From assembly GCA_027306995.1 (NCBI GenBank), contig DAHUXS010000003.1, forward strand, positions 124,001-188,000: 64,000 bases of DNA. The letters run 5' to 3'. Below the pieces are notes generated by a model. The model searched no databases. It was given only the letters and a program-made list of their open reading frames with translations, and had not been told where the DNA came from. This document shows, in pieces, positions 60,236 to 64,000 of this stretch. Position 1 is the first letter of the stretch. Each line of letters opens with the position of its first letter. The position numbers and the translations under genes were made by a program. This DNA comes from Lysobacter sp. (GTDB taxonomy: Bacteria; Pseudomonadota; Gammaproteobacteria; Xanthomonadales; Xanthomonadaceae).

Positions 60236-61319
60236 CCTGCTCGCCGCCACCCTGAAGCATCTCGCTGCGCTGGTGTCGTTCGACACCCGCAATCCGCCGC
60301 GCGCGATCGCCGAAGCCGACAGCATCTTCGGCTACCTGCGCGCGCAGTTGCCCGGCTTCGATGTCGAGGTGATCGACCACGGCGCCGGCGCGGTGTCGTT
60401 CTTCGCGGTGCGCGGCAAGCCGAAGTTCCTGTTCAACGTGCACCTCGATACCGTTCCGGATTCGCTGCACTGGAGCGCCGATCCGCACGTGCTGCGGGTG
60501 ACGGACGATCGTGCGATCGGCCTCGGCGCCTGCGACATCAAGGGCGCTGCCGCGGGGCTGGTGGCCGCGGCTAACATGACGACGGGCGACGTCGCCTTCC
60601 TCCTCACCACGGATGAAGAGGCCAACGATCCGCGCTGCATCGCTGCGTTCCTGCAACGCGAGCATGGCTTTCGCGACGTCGTCGTGGCCGAACCGACCAA
60701 GGGTGCGGCGGTGCTGGCGCATCGCGGTATCAGTTCGGTGCGAATGCAGTTCCATGGCACGGCCGGGCATGCGTCCGGGGCGCAGGCGATGCAGGCGAAC
60801 GCGCTGCACCAGGCAATCCGCTGGGGATCGCAGGCGCTCGATTTCGTGCAGTCGCACGATGGTCAGGAATTCGGCGGCTTGCACGGGCTGCGCTTCAACA
60901 TCGGTCGCGTCGAAGGCGGCATCAAGGCCAACGTGATCGCGCCCGAGGCGGAACTGCGCTTCGGGTTCCGTCCGCTGCCTTCGCAGGACATGGATGCGCT
61001 GCACGCGCAATTCCGTGGGTTTGCCGCCGCGGGCATCGATTACGAGGAAACCTTCCGCGGTCCGTCGTTGCCGGGTGGTGCGGCGGACGCAGCGGAACAA
61101 CGTCGCCACGACGCGCAGGCATTCGCGGAATCGCTACGACTGCCGATCGGTCCTGCCGTCGATTTCTGGACCGAAGCCTCGCTGTTCTCGCAGGCAGGAC
61201 TCAACGCCATCGTCTACGGTCCCGGCGACATCGCCCAGGCGCATACCGCCGACGAATGGGTGTCGTTGCAACAACTTTCCGATGTCGCATCCCGTTACCA
61301 CCAACTGATGGAGCAATGA
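60228..61319 (+). CDS. argE': N-acetyl-L-citrulline deacetylase (ArgE-like, M20 family)
   Basis: Removes acetate from N-acetylcitrulline. The 363-residue M20 metallopeptidase-fold enzyme has [10 protein letters not shown] (first metal His and bridging Asp), [28 protein letters not shown] (catalytic and metal Glu) and [22 protein letters not shown] marks the dimerisation-domain His and the C-terminal [16 protein letters not shown] supplies the last metal His. The family also contains ArgE; position beside the acetylornithine carbamoyltransferase decides the substrate. It overlaps argG by 8 nt. Confidence 0.92.
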   Translation: MSDLLAATLKHLAALVSFDTRNPPRAIAEADSIFGYLRAQLPGFDVEVIDHGAGAVSFFAVRGKPKFLFNVHLDTVPDSLHWSADPHVLRVTDDRAIGLGACDIKGAAAGLVAAANMTTGDVAFLLTTDEEANDPRCIAAFLQREHGFRDVVVAEPTKGAAVLAHRGISSVRMQFHGTAGHASGAQAMQANALHQAIRWGSQALDFVQSHDGQEFGGLHGLRFNIGRVEGGIKANVIAPEAELRFGFRPLPSQDMDALHAQFRGFAAAGIDYEETFRGPSLPGGAADAAEQRRHDAQAFAESLRLPIGPAVDFWTEASLFSQAGLNAIVYGPGDIAQAHTADEWVSLQQLSDVASRYHQLMEQ

Positions 61320-61321
61320 AC

Positions 61322-61390
61322 ATGAATGCCGTCGCCCTGCCTTCGACCGTCCTGCGTGGCGATCGGGGGACTCTTCCGGAAGCATGCTGA
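61322..61390 (+). CDS. Possible 22-codon ORF between the deacetylase and argB genes
   Basis: ATG at 61322 with GGAG 9 nt upstream opens [22 protein letters not shown] and stops at 61388-61390, 16 nt before the argB-argA ATG. It has the best ribosome-binding site in this gap. It may serve translational coupling, or the argBA protein may start at the overlapping ATG at 61326. No similarity recognised. Confidence 0.25.
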   Translation: MNAVALPSTVLRGDRGTLPEAC

Positions 61391-61406
61391 CCTCGCCTTG
61401 CTCACC

Positions 61407-62720
61407 ATGACCGATCTGCGCACCACCATCGTCCGCCTGTTGTCCAGCATGGGCAGCACCAAGGAAATCCAGCAGTACCTCAAGCGCTTCTCGCAACTCG
61501 ACGCGGCGCGTTTCGCTGTGGTCAAGGTCGGCGGCGCGGTGCTGCGCGACGACCTCGAGGCTCTCACTTCGTCCCTGGCTTTCCTGCAGCAGGTCGGCCT
61601 GACGCCGATCGTCGTGCATGGCGCCGGTCCGCAGCTCGACAGCGAGATGCAGGCCGCCGGCATCGAGAAGGTGACCATCGACGGCCTGCGCTACACCGAT
61701 GCGCCGGTGCTGACGGTCGTGCGTCGCGTCATGCGCCAGGAGAACCTCAAGCTGGTCGAGGCGCTGCAGGCAGAAGGCGTGCGCGCGACGTCGATCCAGT
61801 CGGGCATCTTCGAGACGGCATTCCTCGACCAGGCGCGTTACGGGCTGGTCGGCAAGGTCACGCGCGTCGATACCGACGGCATCCTCGCCGCGATCAAGGT
61901 CGGTTCGATCCCAGTGATCGCCTCGCTGGGCGAAACCGGCGACGGCCAGATCGTCAACGTCAACGCCGACTGGGCCGCGAACGAACTGATCAAGACGCTG
62001 CAACCATACAAGATCGTGTTCCTCACCGGGACCGGTGGTTTGCTCGACGGCAACGATCGCGTCATCGATTCGATCAACCTCTCGACCGAGTACGAGCACT
62101 TGCTAACTCAGCCCTGGATCCACGGCGGCATGCGGGTGAAGATCGAGCAGATCAAGGACCTGCTCGATGCGCTGCCGCTGTCGTCGTCGGTGTCGATCAC
62201 GCGGCCATCCGAACTGGCGAAGGAACTGTTCACCCACAAGGGGTCGGGCACGCTGGTGCGCCGTGGCGAACGCGTGCTGCAGGCGAAGAGCTGGGATGAG
62301 CTCGACCTGCCGCGCCTGCGCGAGCTGATCGATTCCGCGTTCGGACGCAAGCTGCTCCCGGATTATTTCGAGCGCACCAAGCTGCTGCGTGCCTATGTCA
62401 GCGAGAACTATCGTGCCGCGGTGATCCTCACCGATGAGGGCGGTCGACCCTATCTCGACAAGTTCGCGGTGCTTGACGATGCGCAGGGCGAAGGCCTCGG
62501 GCGCGCGGTATGGCAGCAGATGCGTGCGGAGACGCCGTCGCTGTACTGGCGCTCGCGTCGCCACAATCCGATCAATGCCTTCTACGATTCGGAAGCCGAT
62601 GGCAGCCTGAAGAATGGGCTCTGGAAGTGCTACTGGTACGGCGTGGATGATTTCACCACCATCCGCGAGTGCGTGGAGCAGGCGATGTCGCGCCCAGCAA
62701 CGCTGGAAGAACCGGCATGA
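61407..62720 (+). CDS. argB: Bifunctional N-acetylglutamate kinase/N-acetylglutamate synthase
   Basis: The 437-residue fusion carries the first two steps of arginine synthesis. The amino-acid kinase domain (about 1-285) has [41 protein letters not shown] and [11 protein letters not shown]. The C-terminal ~145 residues form a GNAT/vertebrate-like NAT domain ([48 protein letters not shown]). The fusion is known from Xanthomonas and resembles animal NAGS. ATG at 61407 begins [12 protein letters not shown]; an ATG at 61326 would add 27 residues. The stop overlaps argC (ATGA). Confidence 0.93.
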   Translation: MTDLRTTIVRLLSSMGSTKEIQQYLKRFSQLDAARFAVVKVGGAVLRDDLEALTSSLAFLQQVGLTPIVVHGAGPQLDSEMQAAGIEKVTIDGLRYTDAPVLTVVRRVMRQENLKLVEALQAEGVRATSIQSGIFETAFLDQARYGLVGKVTRVDTDGILAAIKVGSIPVIASLGETGDGQIVNVNADWAANELIKTLQPYKIVFLTGTGGLLDGNDRVIDSINLSTEYEHLLTQPWIHGGMRVKIEQIKDLLDALPLSSSVSITRPSELAKELFTHKGSGTLVRRGERVLQAKSWDELDLPRLRELIDSAFGRKLLPDYFERTKLLRAYVSENYRAAVILTDEGGRPYLDKFAVLDDAQGEGLGRAVWQQMRAETPSLYWRSRRHNPINAFYDSEADGSLKNGLWKCYWYGVDDFTTIRECVEQAMSRPATLEEPA

Positions 62721-63685
62721 CGAAGAAGATCGGATTGGTCGGCGCGCGTGGCCATGTCGGCGAGGAACTGATCCGGCTGGTGGCCGCGCATCCGCATTTC
62801 GAACTCGGGTTCGTGTCGTCGCGCGAACGCGATGGTCAGCGCGTGGCCGATCATGTCGCCGGATTCGATGGCGATCTGCACTATCGCAACCTCTCGCACG
62901 AAGCCTTGCCGGGTGAGGACGTTGACACCTATGTGCTGGCGCTGCCGAACGGCAAGGCTGCGCAGTGCGTCGCCGAAATCGACAAGCGCGATGACGATCC
63001 GGTGATCATCGATCTCTCCGCCGACTACCGTTTCGACGACGGCTGGTATTACGGCCTGCCAGAACTTACCCGCGATAGTTATGCGGGGCAGCGCCGCATC
63101 AGCAATCCCGGTTGCTACGCCACCGCGATGCAGCTGGCGATCGCGCCCTTGCGCGAACATCTGGTCGGCCCGGTGCAATGTTTCGGTGTTTCCGGCTATT
63201 CCGGCGCTGGCACCACGCCCAGCGACAAGAACGATCCGGCCAAGCTGCACGACAACCTGATGCCGTATGCGCTGACCGGCCACCTGCACGAGCGCGAAGT
63301 GACGCGCCATTGCGCGGCGGTCGAGTTCATGCCGCATGTGGCGCCGCATTTCCGCGGGCTGACCATCACCAGCAATCTGCACCTGGATCGCGCCTTCACC
63401 CGCGATGAAGTCTTGGCGCGCTATCGCGACCGCTACGGCCATGAAGCGCTGGTCGACGTCTTCGACGAGGCGCCGTGGGTGAGCCGGATCGCGCATGCGC
63501 ATGGCGTCCACGTCGGCGGCTTCACGCCCGCGGACGATGGCAAGCGCTGGGTGGTGGTGTCGACACTCGACAATCTGCTCAAGGGCGCGGCGACGCAGGC
63601 CCTGCAGAATCTCAATCTCGCCTTCGGGTTCGACGAACTCGAAGGTATCGTCCCCCCCAAAGCTGGTCACGAGGCACGAGCATGA
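62717..63685 (+). CDS. argC: N-acetyl-gamma-glutamyl-phosphate reductase ArgC
   Basis: The 322-residue NADPH-dependent reductase has the Rossmann motif [25 protein letters not shown] and the catalytic C133 in [27 protein letters not shown] and the HRHxPE-like segment around HAVEFMPH-type [15 protein letters not shown] follow. It is joined by ATGA overlaps to both argB and argH. Confidence 0.95.
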   Translation: MTKKIGLVGARGHVGEELIRLVAAHPHFELGFVSSRERDGQRVADHVAGFDGDLHYRNLSHEALPGEDVDTYVLALPNGKAAQCVAEIDKRDDDPVIIDLSADYRFDDGWYYGLPELTRDSYAGQRRISNPGCYATAMQLAIAPLREHLVGPVQCFGVSGYSGAGTTPSDKNDPAKLHDNLMPYALTGHLHEREVTRHCAAVEFMPHVAPHFRGLTITSNLHLDRAFTRDEVLARYRDRYGHEALVDVFDEAPWVSRIAHAHGVHVGGFTPADDGKRWVVVSTLDNLLKGAATQALQNLNLAFGFDELEGIVPPKAGHEARA

Positions 63686-64000
63686 GCGATCTCCTCTGGC
63701 AGAAATCGGGTGTCAAGGTCGATGCCGACATCCAGGGCTTCCTGGCCGGCGACGATGTGATCCTCGATCGCGAATTCATGCTCTACGACATCGAGGCCAG
63801 CCGCGCCCATGCGCAGGGGCTGCAGCGGATCGGGGTGCTGACGGCAGAGGAAACGAACGCGATCGATGCCGAGCTGCAGCAGCTCGCCAACGATTTCGCC
63901 GCTGGCGACTTCGTGCTCGACGAACGCTACGAGGACATGCATTCGGCGATCGAGGCGCGCCTGATCGAGCGCCTTGGCGAGGCCGGCAAGAAGATCCACA
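63682..64000 (+). CDS. argH: Argininosuccinate lyase (partial, N-terminus)
   Basis: The 106 visible codons begin [20 protein letters not shown] and continue [34 protein letters not shown] and [15 protein letters not shown], the start of the fumarase/aspartase-superfamily ArgH fold (EDxHxxIE region). The gene runs off the right edge. The start is fixed by the ATGA overlap with argC. Completes the pathway from argininosuccinate to arginine. Confidence 0.93.
   Translation, partial: MSDLLWQKSGVKVDADIQGFLAGDDVILDREFMLYDIEASRAHAQGLQRIGVLTAEETNAIDAELQQLANDFAAGDFVLDERYEDMHSAIEARLIERLGEAGKKIH

Noticed and set aside
61326-61406. 27-residue N-terminal extension of the kinase/synthase fusion
   Set aside because: The extension has no kinase-like sequence and its ATG is 13 nt from the only Shine-Dalgarno. 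The start at 61407 is preferred, but the alternative is kept open in the feature entry.

Overview
This is a 64 kb stretch of a GC-rich chromosome (roughly two-thirds G+C by eye) that reads as a member of the Xanthomonadaceae/Lysobacteraceae. The clearest lineage marker is the arginine cluster at the right end. It encodes N-acetylornithine carbamoyltransferase, argininosuccinate synthase, N-acetylcitrulline deacetylase, a fused acetylglutamate kinase/synthase, ArgC and ArgH, the acetylated-citrulline route known from Xanthomonas. The ftsY-mutY-yggX, tgt-yajC-secD-secF and pst blocks, short intergenic gaps and many ATGA stop/start overlaps fit a compact gammaproteobacterial genome. I see no rRNA, tRNA, CRISPR array, integrase or transposase.

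Layout. 1-2182 (-): yggX (partial), mutY, ftsY. 2203-6287 (+): rsmD, coaD, a YfhL-type ferredoxin, gamma-glutamyltransferase and a metallo-beta-lactamase-fold hydrolase. 6294-9005: upp, then an aminotransferase divergent from an Lrp/AsnC regulator with a perfect inverted repeat between them. 9024-15630: queA, an LprI-like periplasmic protein, tgt, yajC, secD, secF. 15830-18879: an accessory two-gene cassette with a probable cognate/immunity gene upstream of an 866-residue effector-like protein. Its C-terminus resembles the XVIPCD recruitment domain of Xanthomonadales type IV secretion effectors, and the cassette sits between two near-identical terminators. 18948-24346: suhB, trmJ, ExoD family, CorC/HlyC family, an alkyltransferase-like protein, a 2OG-Fe(II) oxygenase, rhomboid. 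24350-28527: two adjacent M13 peptidases, one of which has lost its zinc and catalytic residues. 28690-30063: beta-CASP RNA exonuclease-like protein. 30099-37490: the phosphate block phoU-pstB-pstA-pstC-pstS1-pstS2 with a divergent porin and PhoB-type sites. 37552-43595: nth, enoyl-CoA hydratase, FKBP isomerase, DUF1289/Nudix/sulfurtransferase operon, an ECI1-like isomerase, a copper chaperone and a DUF3224 protein. 43675-50567: folC, SPOR protein, purF, DUF455, lpxH, gltX. 50614-53895: zur, a ZnuD-like receptor and a MerC protein sharing two Zur-like repeats, then ribosomal protein bTHX. 53955-57738: dipeptidase, hutI, hutF. 57780-64000: arginine operon preceded by a candidate attenuator.

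The genes form several working units: zinc homeostasis (zur, receptor, MerC), phosphate uptake (pst/phoU/porin), protein export (yajC/secD/secF), histidine degradation steps 3-4 (hutI/hutF) and arginine synthesis. The observations I rate highest are the effector cassette, an arginine-codon leader peptide with mutually exclusive hairpins upstream of the arg operon, the degenerate M13 paralogue, the paired Zur-like repeats, and a recurring -10-like hexamer exactly 6-7 nt upstream of the start codon of about fourteen genes. That last pattern suggests widespread leaderless transcription.
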